DNA from: Claveliimonas bilis
Lineage (GTDB): Bacteria > Bacillota > Clostridia > Lachnospirales > Lachnospiraceae
NCBI RefSeq assembly: GCF_030296775.1
Contig: NZ_AP027742.1
Location: 1,116,001-1,180,000 of the forward strand
Direction of reading: 5' to 3'
DNA: 64,000 bases
In this document: positions 17,418 to 26,529 of the stretch, in pieces
How positions within the stretch are numbered: the first letter of the stretch is position 1
How the letters are laid out: the number at the start of each line of letters is the position of its first letter
Translations under genes and position numbers: made by a program
Notes under the pieces: generated by a model
Told to the model about the DNA's origin: nothing
The model's input: only the letters and a program-made list of their open reading frames with translations
The model's database searches: none

Positions 17418-17648
17418 ATGGTGAAAGAACAGAATCAGAATGTAGATAAGTATGATATTCCTGTCTGGAGAAAATACACTTTGAGTGTACAGAAAGCGGC
17501 AAAATATTTTCACATCGGAGATAAAAAGCTGCGAAAGCTGATTGACGAGAATCCAGATGCAGAGTTCATTCTGTGGAATGGGTCAAGACCTCAGATCAAG
17601 CGCAGAGTGTTTGAACAATATGTAGATGAAAAATTATCTGCCATATAA
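17418..17648 (+). CDS. xis: Excisionase-like protein (Tn916 Xis type)
   Basis: The 76-residue protein reads YTLSVQKAAKYFHIGDKKLR, then FILWNGSRPQIKRRVFEQYV, the winged-helix pattern of Tn916-family excisionases. These small proteins bend DNA at the attachment sites and direct the integrase towards excision. The gene lies just before the integrase, as expected. ATG 17418 is chosen over GTG 17412 for better spacing from AGAGGGGG. A terminator follows, so integrase expression can be separate. Confidence 0.85.
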   Translation: MVKEQNQNVDKYDIPVWRKYTLSVQKAAKYFHIGDKKLRKLIDENPDAEFILWNGSRPQIKRRVFEQYVDEKLSAI

Positions 17649-17673
17649 AAACGGCAAATACACGATAGATTCG

Positions 17674-17720
17674 GAGCCAAGTTTGTGATATTATAGGTAT
17701 ATCATAGCTTGGCTCTTTTC
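17674..17720 (+). terminator. Terminator between excisionase and integrase
   Basis: GAGCCAAG (17674-17681) pairs with CTTGGCTC (17708-17715), followed by TTTTC. The loop contains a second small inverted repeat (GATATTA...TATATC). It separates xis from int transcription. Confidence 0.75.
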
Positions 17721-17754
17721 TATGACAGTTAGGTTGATAGAAAGGAGAAACTGA

Positions 17755-18996
17755 ATGTCAGAAGTAAGACGAGACAATAAAGGTCGCAAGTTATTTAATG
17801 GAGAGAGCCAGCGCAAAGACGGGAAATATGAATACAAGTATCAGGATGCATGGGGCAAGAGAAAGACGGTGTACAGTTGGAAGCTGACACCGACTGACCG
17901 AGTTCCTGCAGGAAAACGTGATGATATTTCCCTGCGAGAAAAGATTAAGCAGATTCAAAAGGATTTAAACAGCAATATCACACCGGATGGCGGTAATTTT
18001 TCAGTTCTTGAACTGGTAGAAAAATATATTTCACAGAAAACCGGTGTCCGTCACAACACAAGGTCAAATTATAACTTTGTGGTCAATGTGATTAAGAAAG
18101 AAGCCTTTGGGCAGAAGCGCATTGATAAGATTAAGGTGTCCGATGCCAAAGAATGGCTGATTAAGATGCAGCAGATTGATGGGCGAGGTTACAGTTCTAT
18201 TCACACAATCCGTGGTGTGGTAAGACCTGCCTTTCAGATGGCGGTGGATGATGATTTGCTGGTAAAGAATCCATTTGAATTTCAGCTGAACACCGTTGTC
18301 GTAAATGATAGCGTCACAAGAGAAGCTATCACACGACAGCAGGAAAGAGATTTCTTGGAGTTTGTGAAGAACGACAAGCATTTCTGCAAGTACTATGACG
18401 GTATCTATATCCTGTTCAAGACAGGACTTCGTATCTCAGAGTTTGTTGGGCTGACGAAGAAAAACCTTGATTTTGAGAACAACAGAATCATCGTGGATCA
18501 TCAGCTTCAGAGAACCAGAGATATGAAATATATCATTGAAGATACCAAGACAGAGAGTGGCGAACGTATGGTGCCGATGACACCGGAAGTGAAGGAAGCC
18601 TTTCAGCGTATCCTTGCCAACAGAAAAAATCCAAAGGTTGAGCCTATGGTAGATGGGTACAGCGGATTTTTGTATCTGGACAAGAATGGCAGACCGATGG
18701 TGGCGCTTCACTGGGAGAAATATTTTCAGCATATCCGTGAGAAGTACAACAAGATTTACAGAAGCCAGATGCCGAAAGTAACTCCTCATGTTTGCAGACA
18801 CACTTTCTGTTCCAATATGGCGAAGTCCGGAATGAATCCGAAGACGCTTCAATATATTATGGGTCATAGTGACATCAGCGTAACGCTGAACACCTATACG
18901 CATCTGAACTATGATGATGCAGAGGAAGAAATGCAGAAAGTAGTAGGTATAGCTTCTAAGAAATCGACAACGCACCGCAAAAGGTGCGTGTCGTAA
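17755..18996 (+). CDS. int: Tyrosine recombinase integrase (Tn916 Int type)
   Basis: The 413-residue protein has an N-terminal arm-binding domain (WGKRKTVYSWKLTPTDRVP), a SAM-like core-binding domain (about 85-180) and a C-terminal catalytic domain. Catalytic residues are visible: Arg in TGLRISEF, His-x-x-Arg in HVCRHTF, His in GHSD, and Tyr in NTYTH. It integrates and excises the element. AAGGAG precedes the ATG. Its 3' end carries a CGCACC/GGTGCG hairpin (18971-18988) and runs into repeated ATTTACGAC motifs that are probably its own arm-binding sites, marking the element's right end. Confidence 0.95.
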   Translation: MSEVRRDNKGRKLFNGESQRKDGKYEYKYQDAWGKRKTVYSWKLTPTDRVPAGKRDDISLREKIKQIQKDLNSNITPDGGNFSVLELVEKYISQKTGVRHNTRSNYNFVVNVIKKEAFGQKRIDKIKVSDAKEWLIKMQQIDGRGYSSIHTIRGVVRPAFQMAVDDDLLVKNPFEFQLNTVVVNDSVTREAITRQQERDFLEFVKNDKHFCKYYDGIYILFKTGLRISEFVGLTKKNLDFENNRIIVDHQLQRTRDMKYIIEDTKTESGERMVPMTPEVKEAFQRILANRKNPKVEPMVDGYSGFLYLDKNGRPMVALHWEKYFQHIREKYNKIYRSQMPKVTPHVCRHTFCSNMAKSGMNPKTLQYIMGHSDISVTLNTYTHLNYDDAEEEMQKVVGIASKKSTTHRKRCVS

Positions 18997-19100
18997 ATCT
19001 TTTGAATTTACGACAGAATTTACGACAAATGATGGCAAAAACAAGCCAAAATAAGCGTAGTTATACCAAGTTACGGTTGTTAAGCCTCTGTCGTAGAAAT
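18989..19100. repeat. Candidate integrase arm-binding sites at the element's right end
   Basis: GAATTTACGACA occurs twice in perfect tandem (19004-19015 and 19016-19027). The same motif in inverse, TGTCGTAAAT, is at 18989-18998, and a near copy, TGTCGTAGAAAT, is at 19089-19100. Tn916-family integrases bind short direct repeats near the element ends through their N-terminal domain, so this cluster probably marks the right attachment region. Confidence 0.6.
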
Positions 19101-19156
19101 GCCGAAAAGTGGCGTAAAATCAAGGAAAATCAGCATTTTCAAGGAGTTTTAAATAT

Positions 19157-19630
19157 ATGATTAAAGTACTTTTCATCTGCCACGGCAACATCTGCCGATC
19201 TCCCATGGCCGAATTTATATTCCGGGACATGGTACAAAAGCAGGGGCTGGGAGATCATTTCCACATTGCCTCGGCGGCTACCAGCCGGGAAGAGCTGGGA
19301 AATCCGGTTCACCGGGGAACACGGGAGAAATTAAGGCAGCATGGCATTGAAACAACAGGGAAATACTCTGTGCAGATGACAAAGAAAGATTATCAAAATT
19401 ATGACTATCTTATCGGGATGGATGACTGGAATATCCGTAATATTATGAGGATCATCGGAAAGGATCCGGACCATAAGGTGCATAAACTTCTGGAATTTGC
19501 TCAAAGTTCCGATGATATTGCGGATCCTTGGTATACCGGGAATTTTGACCGGACATATGAGGATGTAGTGAAGGGATGCAGGGGATTGCTGAAAAAACTT
19601 GTGGAAGAGAAGCGGGAAGCTATGGTATAA
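19157..19630 (+). CDS. Low-molecular-weight protein tyrosine phosphatase
   Basis: The active-site loop C-x5-R is at residues 8-14 (CHGNICRS), and the general-acid aspartate is in ADPWYTGNF (Asp123). At 157 residues it is the full family length. These cytoplasmic enzymes remove phosphate from tyrosine residues on proteins, often in capsule or exopolysaccharide control, though no such genes are near. An AAGGAG site precedes the ATG. It is the first chromosomal gene after the mobile element and runs away from it, so its promoter region lies at the insertion junction. Confidence 0.92.
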   Translation: MIKVLFICHGNICRSPMAEFIFRDMVQKQGLGDHFHIASAATSREELGNPVHRGTREKLRQHGIETTGKYSVQMTKKDYQNYDYLIGMDDWNIRNIMRIIGKDPDHKVHKLLEFAQSSDDIADPWYTGNFDRTYEDVVKGCRGLLKKLVEEKREAMV

Positions 19631-19686
19631 TTCAAACTAATAAATCATCTAAATAAATGACAGAATAATTTTTGTACAGCAAAAGA

Positions 19687-19737
19687 CGCATGCCGCGGAT
19701 TGAAAATGAAAGGTCCCCGGGGTGTGCTTTTCTGTTG
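19687..19737 (+). terminator. Possible terminator after the phosphatase
   Basis: GCATGCCGCGG pairs with CCCCGGGGTGTGC, with wobbles and one mismatch, around an A-rich loop, followed by TTTTCTG. It sits 56 bases after the phosphatase stop and before the molybdenum hydroxylase operon. Confidence 0.4.
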
Positions 19738-19786
19738 CAGAGAAAAAGAAAAACAAATAAAAAGAAAAAAGCAAAGGAGAAAAGGT

Positions 19787-20566
19787 GTGTTAACGATCAA
19801 GCAGTATGTAAAGGCGTCCAGCCTGGAGGAAGCGTATGAGCTGAACCAGAAGAAAAGCAATGTGGTTCTCGGCGGTATGCTGTGGCTGAAGATGCAGAGG
19901 AAAAATGTGGGAACCGCCATTGATCTGTCTGGTCTGGGATTAGATACGATAGAAGAGGATGAAAAGGAGTACCGTATTGGGGCGATGGCAACGCTCCGTC
20001 AGCTGGAGCAGCATGCGGGCTTAAATGCCTGGACAGGGAATGCGCTGCAGGAGAGCGTGAAGCACATCGTGGGCGTGCAGTTCCGAAATATGGCGACTGT
20101 AGGCGGCAGTATTTTCGGACGGTACGGATTTTCCGATGTGCTGACGGTGATGATGGCCCTTGATGCACAGGTGGAGCTGTATAAGCGGGGACGGATTTCT
20201 GTGGAAGAATTTGCCGCTCTTCCTTACGACAGGGATATTCTGACCGGGATCGTGATCCCGAAAAAGCCGGTCAAAGCAGTGTACCTTTCACAGAGAAATA
20301 CAAAAACAGATTTTCCGGTGCTGACCTGTTGTGTATCCCAGATAGAAGATGAGATTCGCTGTGTGATCGGCGCGCGGCCTATGAAGGCAGTCTGCTTAAG
20401 AGATGAAAAGGGAATCCTCTCCCAGGGGATCAATAAAGAGAGCGCCGAAAAGTTCGGAAGCTATGTTTCCGAGACTGTGGAGACAGGGACAAATCTTAGG
20501 GGAAGTGCGCAGTACAGAAAGCTGATTGCAGGTGTGCTGGCAAAACGTGCGCTTCTTGCTCTGTAA
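19787..20566 (+). CDS. Molybdenum hydroxylase FAD-binding subunit (xanthine dehydrogenase family)
   Basis: This 259-residue protein matches the FAD-binding subunit of xanthine dehydrogenase-type enzymes: VVLGGMLWLKMQ near the start and RNMATVGGSIFGRYGFSDVL in the middle form the FAD site. It accepts electrons from the Fe-S subunit. The start is probably GTG 19787, eight bases after AAAGGAG; longer versions begin with an unlikely lysine-rich stretch. It is the first gene of a three-subunit operon. The substrate cannot be told from sequence; purines or aldehydes are both possible. Confidence 0.88.
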   Translation: MLTIKQYVKASSLEEAYELNQKKSNVVLGGMLWLKMQRKNVGTAIDLSGLGLDTIEEDEKEYRIGAMATLRQLEQHAGLNAWTGNALQESVKHIVGVQFRNMATVGGSIFGRYGFSDVLTVMMALDAQVELYKRGRISVEEFAALPYDRDILTGIVIPKKPVKAVYLSQRNTKTDFPVLTCCVSQIEDEIRCVIGARPMKAVCLRDEKGILSQGINKESAEKFGSYVSETVETGTNLRGSAQYRKLIAGVLAKRALLAL

Positions 20567-20641
20567 GAAAGTTTATTTTCTATATGGCAGGACTGACTCG
20601 CCAGGCAAGGTAAACCAGTAATTTGATGTGAGGATGAAAGA

Positions 20642-21127
20642 ATGCAGATTCAATTATGGATAAATGAAAAAGAGGTGAATGCGGAAATTTCCGCTGATAT
20701 GCTGCTGATTGATTTTTTGAGGGAGCAGGGATGCTACAGTGTGAAACGGGGCTGTGAGACATCCAACTGCGGTCTGTGCACGGTTTTTCTGGATGATAAG
20801 CCGATTTTATCATGCAGCCTTTTAGCTGCCAGAGCAGACGGACATAAGGTGACTACTTTGGAAGGACTTCAGGAGGAGGCCAAAGGATTTGGCGCTTATA
20901 TTGCGGATCAGGGGGCGGAACAGTGCGGCTTCTGCAATCCGGGATTTATGATGAATGGAATTGCCATGTTCCGGGAGAACCCGGATCCGACAGACGAGGA
21001 GATCAAAGAATATCTGGCAGGGAATCTTTGCAGATGTTCCGGATATGAGGGACAGCTTCGGGGAATCCGCGCCTATATTGAATATAAGAAGCAAAATGCA
21101 AGTCAGGAGAAGGGAGGGGAAGCATAA
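20642..21127 (+). CDS. Molybdenum hydroxylase [2Fe-2S] subunit
   Basis: Two iron-sulfur clusters are encoded: the plant-ferredoxin type CETSNCGLC with a later Cys (residues about 39-60), and the C-terminal type CGFCNPG with LCRCSGY. The length of 161 residues is normal. It passes electrons from the molybdenum subunit to the FAD subunit. The stop overlaps the ATG of the next gene by one base, so expression is coupled. Confidence 0.92.
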   Translation: MQIQLWINEKEVNAEISADMLLIDFLREQGCYSVKRGCETSNCGLCTVFLDDKPILSCSLLAARADGHKVTTLEGLQEEAKGFGAYIADQGAEQCGFCNPGFMMNGIAMFRENPDPTDEEIKEYLAGNLCRCSGYEGQLRGIRAYIEYKKQNASQEKGGEA

Positions 21128-23439
21128 TGCCGGATAAAGTGCCAGGAATGAATTGCCGCTATGTAAATAAGCCGGTGCGAAAGAAAGACGCTATGGCTCT
21201 TGTGACAGGTCAGCCGGTTTATACCGACGACATTACTCCCAGAGACTGCCTTGTAGTAAAGATACTGCACAGTCCCTATGCTCATGCCCTTATTGAGGAA
21301 ATTAATACGGATATTGCCATGAAGGTTCCGGGAATTGAGGTGATCTATACTTACAAAGATGTGCCCAATAAGAGATTTACAATGGCCGGACAGACCTATC
21401 CGGAGCCAAGCCCCTATGACAGGCTGATCCTGGATCAGAGAATGCGCTTTGTGGGAGATGCGGCTGCAATTGTAGCTGGTCAAGATGAGAAAGCAGTGGA
21501 CAAGGCCCTGCGCCTGATCAAAGTAAAATATAAAGTACTGGAGCCGGTATTGGATTTCCGTACGGCAAAAGACAATAAAGTGCTTGTGCATCCGGAGGAT
21601 AACTGGAAAGCTCTGTGTCCGGTGGGGGCAGATAACACCCGCAACCTTTGCGCTTCAGCAAAGGATGGACACGGGGATGTGGATAAGGTAATGGATGAGT
21701 GCGATGTGGTTCTGGAGCATAAATATCACACGAAAGCCGACAGTCAGGCTATGATGGAAACGTTCCGCACTTATACCTGCATGGATCCCTATGGACGGCT
21801 TCATGTAACCAGCTCCACGCAGATTATTTTCCATGTGCGCCGTATTCTGGCAAACGCCCTTGATATTCCAAAATCCAAAATCCGTGTGTCTAAACCACGG
21901 ATCGGAGGAGGTTTCGGGGCGAAGCAGTCCTGTGTAACAGAAGTATTTCCTGCTTTTGTCACATGGAAGACAGGTAAGCCTGCTAAACTGATCTACACAA
22001 GGCAGGAGAGTCAGATCGCCGGTTCGCCGCGCCATGAGATGGAAGTTAAGGTGCGGATCGGAGCGATGAATGACGGAACGATCCGGGCTTTGGACGTCTA
22101 TACCCTTTCCAACACAGGGGCATATGGCGAACACGGGCCGACGACAGTAGGACTTAGCGGACATAAATCCATTCCGCTTTACAATAGTAATATGGAAGCT
22201 TACCGTTTCTGCTATGACGTTGTCTACACCAATGTGCAGGCAGCGGGAGCATACCGGGGCTATGGAGCGACTCAGGGAATCTTTGCAGTGGAAAGTATCG
22301 TCAATGAGCTGGCGGATAAGCTTCATATGGATCCGGTGGCAATCCGTGAGAAGAACATGGTAAGAGAAGGTCAGACAGCCATGGCCTATTACAATGAAAA
22401 AATGACAGCCTGTGCACTGGACCGCTGCATGGCAAGAGCAAAAGAGATTACCCACTGGGATGAGAAGCCTCTTTCCTGGGATGCCGGCAATGGAAAAATC
22501 CGTGCGAAAGGCGTTGCCATGTCAATGCAGGGCTCTGGAATTTCCGGTGTGGATGTAGGTTCTGCTACGATCAAGCTCAACGATGAAGGCTTTTACATCC
22601 TTTCCATTGGAGCGGCGGATATGGGAACGGGATGTGACACTACATTGGCACAGGTGGCAGCAGAATGTCTGGAATGCAGCCTGGACAATATTATTGTTTA
22701 TGGCGCTGACACAGATTCTTCTCCCTATGATTCCGGTTCTTATGCATCCAGTACAATGTATGTAACGGGAAAAGCAGTAGAGAAAGCCTGCAAGGAATTA
22801 AAAGAAAAGATCTGTCATATTGCAGCGGATTTAATGGAGTGCGCTGTGGAAGATGTCGTGTTTGAGGCAGACCATGTAAGAATGGCAGACGGTTCCGCAA
22901 GCGTTTCCCTTGGACAGGTTGCTACGAAATCCATGAGCGGTAACCGGGAAGCGGTTCAGGTGACGGTTACTCATTCTTCGCCTGTTTCTCCTCCGCCTGT
23001 CATGGTAGGTATGGCAGAGCTGGAGATTGACAAGGAGACAGGAGCAGTGGAGATCCTTGACTATACAGCTGTTGTGGACTGTGGAACTCCTGTCAATCCG
23101 AACCTTACCAGAGTGCAGACAGAAGGCGGTCTGGCCCAGGGGATCGGAATGGCGCTCTATGAAGATATTACTTATAATAAAAACGGAAAAATATTAGAAG
23201 ATTCTCTTATGCAGTATAAGATTCCAAGCCGTTTGGATGTGGGACGGCTCCATGTTGAATTTGAAAGCAGCTATGAAGAGACAGGACCATTCGGAGCAAA
23301 ATCAATTGGAGAGGTTGTTATTAACACCCCGGCTCCTGCAATTGCTCATGCAGTCTTTAATGCAACTGGCATCTGGCATCGTGAACTTCCGATCACACCG
23401 GAGAAAATACTGATGGGGATTCTTGAAAAAGAACAATAG
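21127..23439 (+). CDS. Molybdenum hydroxylase catalytic (molybdopterin-binding) subunit
   Basis: The 770-residue protein is the large subunit of the xanthine dehydrogenase family. Visible marks are GGGFGAKQ (molybdopterin contact), GAYRGYGATQG, ADMGTGCDTTLAQVAAE, and the C-terminal GPFGAKSIGEV with the catalytic glutamate. It hydroxylates an N-heterocycle or aldehyde with water as oxygen source. No cofactor maturation genes (XdhC, molybdopterin cytidylyltransferase) are nearby. The purine permease at 56245 is too distant to assign the substrate. The operon ends in a clear terminator. Confidence 0.92.
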   Translation: MPDKVPGMNCRYVNKPVRKKDAMALVTGQPVYTDDITPRDCLVVKILHSPYAHALIEEINTDIAMKVPGIEVIYTYKDVPNKRFTMAGQTYPEPSPYDRLILDQRMRFVGDAAAIVAGQDEKAVDKALRLIKVKYKVLEPVLDFRTAKDNKVLVHPEDNWKALCPVGADNTRNLCASAKDGHGDVDKVMDECDVVLEHKYHTKADSQAMMETFRTYTCMDPYGRLHVTSSTQIIFHVRRILANALDIPKSKIRVSKPRIGGGFGAKQSCVTEVFPAFVTWKTGKPAKLIYTRQESQIAGSPRHEMEVKVRIGAMNDGTIRALDVYTLSNTGAYGEHGPTTVGLSGHKSIPLYNSNMEAYRFCYDVVYTNVQAAGAYRGYGATQGIFAVESIVNELADKLHMDPVAIREKNMVREGQTAMAYYNEKMTACALDRCMARAKEITHWDEKPLSWDAGNGKIRAKGVAMSMQGSGISGVDVGSATIKLNDEGFYILSIGAADMGTGCDTTLAQVAAECLECSLDNIIVYGADTDSSPYDSGSYASSTMYVTGKAVEKACKELKEKICHIAADLMECAVEDVVFEADHVRMADGSASVSLGQVATKSMSGNREAVQVTVTHSSPVSPPPVMVGMAELEIDKETGAVEILDYTAVVDCGTPVNPNLTRVQTEGGLAQGIGMALYEDITYNKNGKILEDSLMQYKIPSRLDVGRLHVEFESSYEETGPFGAKSIGEVVINTPAPAIAHAVFNATGIWHRELPITPEKILMGILEKEQ

Positions 23440-23458
23440 AGCTCAATAACAAGAAAAT

Positions 23459-23490
23459 AGCTTCAGGCGGCGAAACCTGAAGCTGTTTTC
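23459..23490 (+). terminator. Terminator of the molybdenum hydroxylase operon
   Basis: AGCTTCAGG (23459-23467) pairs perfectly with CCTGAAGCT (23476-23484), followed by GTTTTCCGTTTT. Confidence 0.85.
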
Positions 23491-23856
23491 CGTTTTAAAG
23501 GATTCTATTGTATGAAAAAAGGTTTTGATTCTTGCACAGCAGTTTTATCGGACATGACCGCTGTGAGAATACTGCGTACCTGGGACGCTGTGAAGAATAT
23601 GTAGAAAGAAGCGATTGTTAAAAATATATCTATCTTCTTTCTGCATGTATCATATCATGTCAGCAGAAAATAGTAAATATCAATAGGTCACAAAGTTTTC
23701 ACAGAAAAACCGGAAAAAATTGTGAATAATATAACAAGGCTGTTTTGTAACAAAAAATGGCAAGGTTGACTTGTGGACAGGCAGCAGGTAAAATAGTACA
23801 GGAAATAAAGAAAAGCGGCGCCGATGCCGCAGACAATAGGAAAAGGAATAAGATCA
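23491..23856. promoter_or_regulatory. Intergenic region with murT promoter
   Basis: Most of this gap shows no gene. Near its end, TTGACT (23766-23771) and TAAAAT (23789-23794), spaced by exactly 17 bases, form a strong promoter, with a start of transcription near 23801. That leaves a short leader before the murT ATG. Confidence 0.65.
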
Positions 23857-25197
23857 ATGGGCTTAAGAAAAATAGCGGCCATATGGGCTGCAAAGACAGC
23901 AGAAAAGTTAAGTGTCCATATTTTTCACCGACAGGGAGTGACCTGGGCCGGGAAAATTGCACTGAAGATATATCCGCAGATTCTGGAGGATCTGGCATCC
24001 CAGGTGAGGAAAGATATTTTTGTCGTGTGCGGAACAAATGGAAAAACGACGACCAACAATATGCTCTGCGCAGCGCTGGAAGCAGAAGGAAATAAGGTTG
24101 TGTGCAATCATACCGGCTCCAATATGCTCAATGGAGTGGCAGCTGCATTTGTGCTGGCATCCGGTCTTACAGGCAGGCTGGATGCAGATTATGCTTGTAT
24201 AGAGGTCGATGAAGCATCCACCCGAAGAGTATTTCCGCACTTCAAACCGGACTACATGGTGCTTACCAATCTGTTCCGGGATCAGCTGGACCGGTACGGC
24301 GAGATTGATATTACCATGAATCTTTTAAAAGAAGTGATGCAAAGCGCGCCGAAGATGAAGCTGATCGTAAACGGGGATGACGCCCTTTCGGCTTTCCTTG
24401 CCATGGATGCGGGAAATGAGTACATTACTTACGGAATCAATGAAAAAGTACTGGACGACAGCGATTCCAATGAAATCCGGGAAGGACGGTTCTGCAAGAA
24501 ATGCGGAGCTGCCTTGGAGTACGAGTTTTATCATTACAGCCAGCTTGGAATTTATAAGTGCAGCCAGTGTGATTTCAAAAGACCGGATATTGACTATACA
24601 GCTTCTGGTATTGAGATCAGAAACGCCCTTTCTTTCCAGGTGGAAGGAAGGAATCTGACTGCCAATTACCGGGGATTTTACAACATATACAATATTCTTG
24701 CGGCCTATGCAGCCGGGCGGACAGCCGGACTTGACCTTGCTCACTTCCAGTCGATGCTGGAGCATTTTAATCCGGAGAACGGCCGTATGGAGCAGTTCCA
24801 GATCAAAGATACCAAGGTTGTGCTTAACCTTGCCAAGAATCCGGCTGGTTTTAATCAGAATATTTCTGCGGTGATGCAGGACGAGTCTTTGAAAGATCTG
24901 ATCATTGTCATCAATGACAATGCCCAGGACGGTATTGATGTGTCCTGGCTGTGGGATGTGGATTTTGACCGGTTTAAAAAGACGGCAGTAGGTTCCATCA
25001 CCGTGAGCGGCATCCGCTGCCAGGATATGCGCCTTCGCCTGAAGTATGTGGATATTCCGTCCATGCTGGAAGAGGATGTGGAAAAGGCCATTCTGGAACG
25101 GGTGGAAAACGGGTGCGGCAACCTTTATGTACTGGTAAATTATACAGCGCTTTTCAGTACAAGAAATGTGCTTAAGAAATTGGAGGGACAGAAGTAA
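23857..25197 (+). CDS. murT: MurT, lipid II isoglutaminyl synthase, Mur-ligase subunit
   Basis: The protein has the Mur-ligase ATP loop VCGTNGKTTTNNM (about residue 57), ACIEVDEAS, and a zinc ribbon, CKKC ... CSQC (about 220-245), followed by the C-terminal DUF1727 domain, all typical of MurT. With GatD it converts D-glutamate in lipid II to D-isoglutamine. The start at ATG 23857 (446 residues) is preferred for AGGA upstream; ATG 23824 in the same frame is possible. Its last base is the first base of the gatD ATG. Confidence 0.93.
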   Translation: MGLRKIAAIWAAKTAEKLSVHIFHRQGVTWAGKIALKIYPQILEDLASQVRKDIFVVCGTNGKTTTNNMLCAALEAEGNKVVCNHTGSNMLNGVAAAFVLASGLTGRLDADYACIEVDEASTRRVFPHFKPDYMVLTNLFRDQLDRYGEIDITMNLLKEVMQSAPKMKLIVNGDDALSAFLAMDAGNEYITYGINEKVLDDSDSNEIREGRFCKKCGAALEYEFYHYSQLGIYKCSQCDFKRPDIDYTASGIEIRNALSFQVEGRNLTANYRGFYNIYNILAAYAAGRTAGLDLAHFQSMLEHFNPENGRMEQFQIKDTKVVLNLAKNPAGFNQNISAVMQDESLKDLIIVINDNAQDGIDVSWLWDVDFDRFKKTAVGSITVSGIRCQDMRLRLKYVDIPSMLEEDVEKAILERVENGCGNLYVLVNYTALFSTRNVLKKLEGQK

Positions 25198-25949
25198 TGG
25201 AAGGGAATGAACAAAGAAAAATCACCATCGGACATCTGTATCCGGATCTTCTGAACCTCTACGGGGACAGAGGAAATATCGCCTGCCTGATGCAGCGCTG
25301 TAAATGGCGCGGTATCGAGGCGGAAACAATAGAGTTTGAGTTAAACGATGAAATTGATTTTACAAAACTGGATATTGTGCTTTTGGGAGGAGGGTCTGAC
25401 AGAGAGCAGATGATCGTATGCCAGAAGCTGAAATCTATTCAGAAAGATTTTAAAGACTATGTAGAAGACGGCGGCGTGGTAATTGCTGTGTGCGGAGGCT
25501 ACCAGCTTCTTGGAAAATATTACCGCACGGAAGATGGTATAATAGAAGGCCTCGATCTGGTAGACTTATATACAGAGCAGGAAGAGGGCAGACTGATCGA
25601 CAACATTGTGCTGAAAAGCGACCTTTTTGACTTGCCAGTGGTGGGATTTGAGAACCATGGGGGAAGAACGTATATTAATGGAAACAAGCCTTTTGGGAAA
25701 GTGCTGTATGGGTCGGGAAACGACGGAAAAAGCGGATATGAAGGAGTTGTATATAAAAATGTGATCGGCACCTATCTGCACGGACCGTTGCTTCCGAAAA
25801 ACCCGCAGGTAAGTGATTACCTGATCGCACGGGCCCTGGAACGCAAGTATGGAGATGACAGTTTGATTCCCCTGGATGACAGTCAGGAAATTTCGGCCAA
25901 TCAATATATTTACGACAGATTTGTAAAGAAAGCAGACGCGGACAGCTAA
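25197..25949 (+). CDS. gatD: GatD, lipid II isoglutaminyl synthase, glutaminase subunit
   Basis: This 250-residue class I glutamine amidotransferase has the nucleophile in IAVCGGYQLLG (Cys near 99) and the catalytic histidine in GTYLHGPLLPKNP. It makes ammonia from glutamine and passes it to MurT. Translation is coupled to murT by a one-base overlap. Its 3' end overlaps the convergent XRE gene by four bases, so no terminator lies between them. Confidence 0.95.
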   Translation: MEGNEQRKITIGHLYPDLLNLYGDRGNIACLMQRCKWRGIEAETIEFELNDEIDFTKLDIVLLGGGSDREQMIVCQKLKSIQKDFKDYVEDGGVVIAVCGGYQLLGKYYRTEDGIIEGLDLVDLYTEQEEGRLIDNIVLKSDLFDLPVVGFENHGGRTYINGNKPFGKVLYGSGNDGKSGYEGVVYKNVIGTYLHGPLLPKNPQVSDYLIARALERKYGDDSLIPLDDSQEISANQYIYDRFVKKADADS

Positions 25950-26299
25950 TCCTGGTTCTTTTCCCAGAGTTCGAGAAGCTGAAGATAACGCAGAGTTTCC
26001 TCCTTAGAATGAAGGGAAAGCTGACGATACAGCTTCATGACTTTGTCATCCAGGAGACGCTCATGCTGTGTCTGCAGTACAGAAGAAGATAAAAGGGGAT
26101 TATCGGTATCTTCCAGGAGATAGTCCACAGTTACACCGAAAATGGAAGCCATGTCTGCCAGCTTTTCGTGAGAAGGCTGGCGGTTTTTCGTTTCGTATCC
26201 TGTGATCGTGGTTCGGGCAAGGTTCATGCGTGATGCCAGTTCCTTCTGAGTCATATGGTGTTCGGCGCGTAGTGTTTTTAGTCTGGTTGCAAATGACAT
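25946..26299 (-). CDS. XRE-family transcriptional regulator
   Basis: The N-terminal helix-turn-helix is clear: RLKTLRAEHHMTQKELASRM, then ARTTITGYETKNRQPS, IFGVTVDYLLEDTDN. The last 45 residues are helical and may dimerise. The start at 26299 gives 117 residues and follows AAGGAGG. Its target is unknown; the divergent neighbour at 26530 is 230 bases away and is a candidate. It converges on gatD with a four-base overlap. Confidence 0.88.
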   Translation of the reverse strand: MSFATRLKTLRAEHHMTQKELASRMNLARTTITGYETKNRQPSHEKLADMASIFGVTVDYLLEDTDNPLLSSSVLQTQHERLLDDKVMKLYRQLSLHSKEETLRYLQLLELWEKNQD

Positions 26300-26529
26300 A
26301 CCGTATCCTCCTTTGTAGTGATACCATATTTTACCAGTTTCGATTTTCCAGTTGGAGAAAGGTGGCAATATTCAACAAAATGTTGCACAAATGACGCGAA
26401 AAGAGAAAATAGAAAAATGAGGTGTCTAAACCAGTGAAAGGATATCCCGTTGACAGGGGAGAGAAAACAAAATATAATTTTAAGAAAGGGGTTTCATTAA
26501 AAAATGAAATCTGAGAGGACTGAGGAAAT

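Noticed and set aside
18436-19044. Minus-strand open frame opposite the integrase
   Set aside because: It overlaps the catalytic domain of the integrase in antisense, where codon use and motifs clearly support the plus strand.
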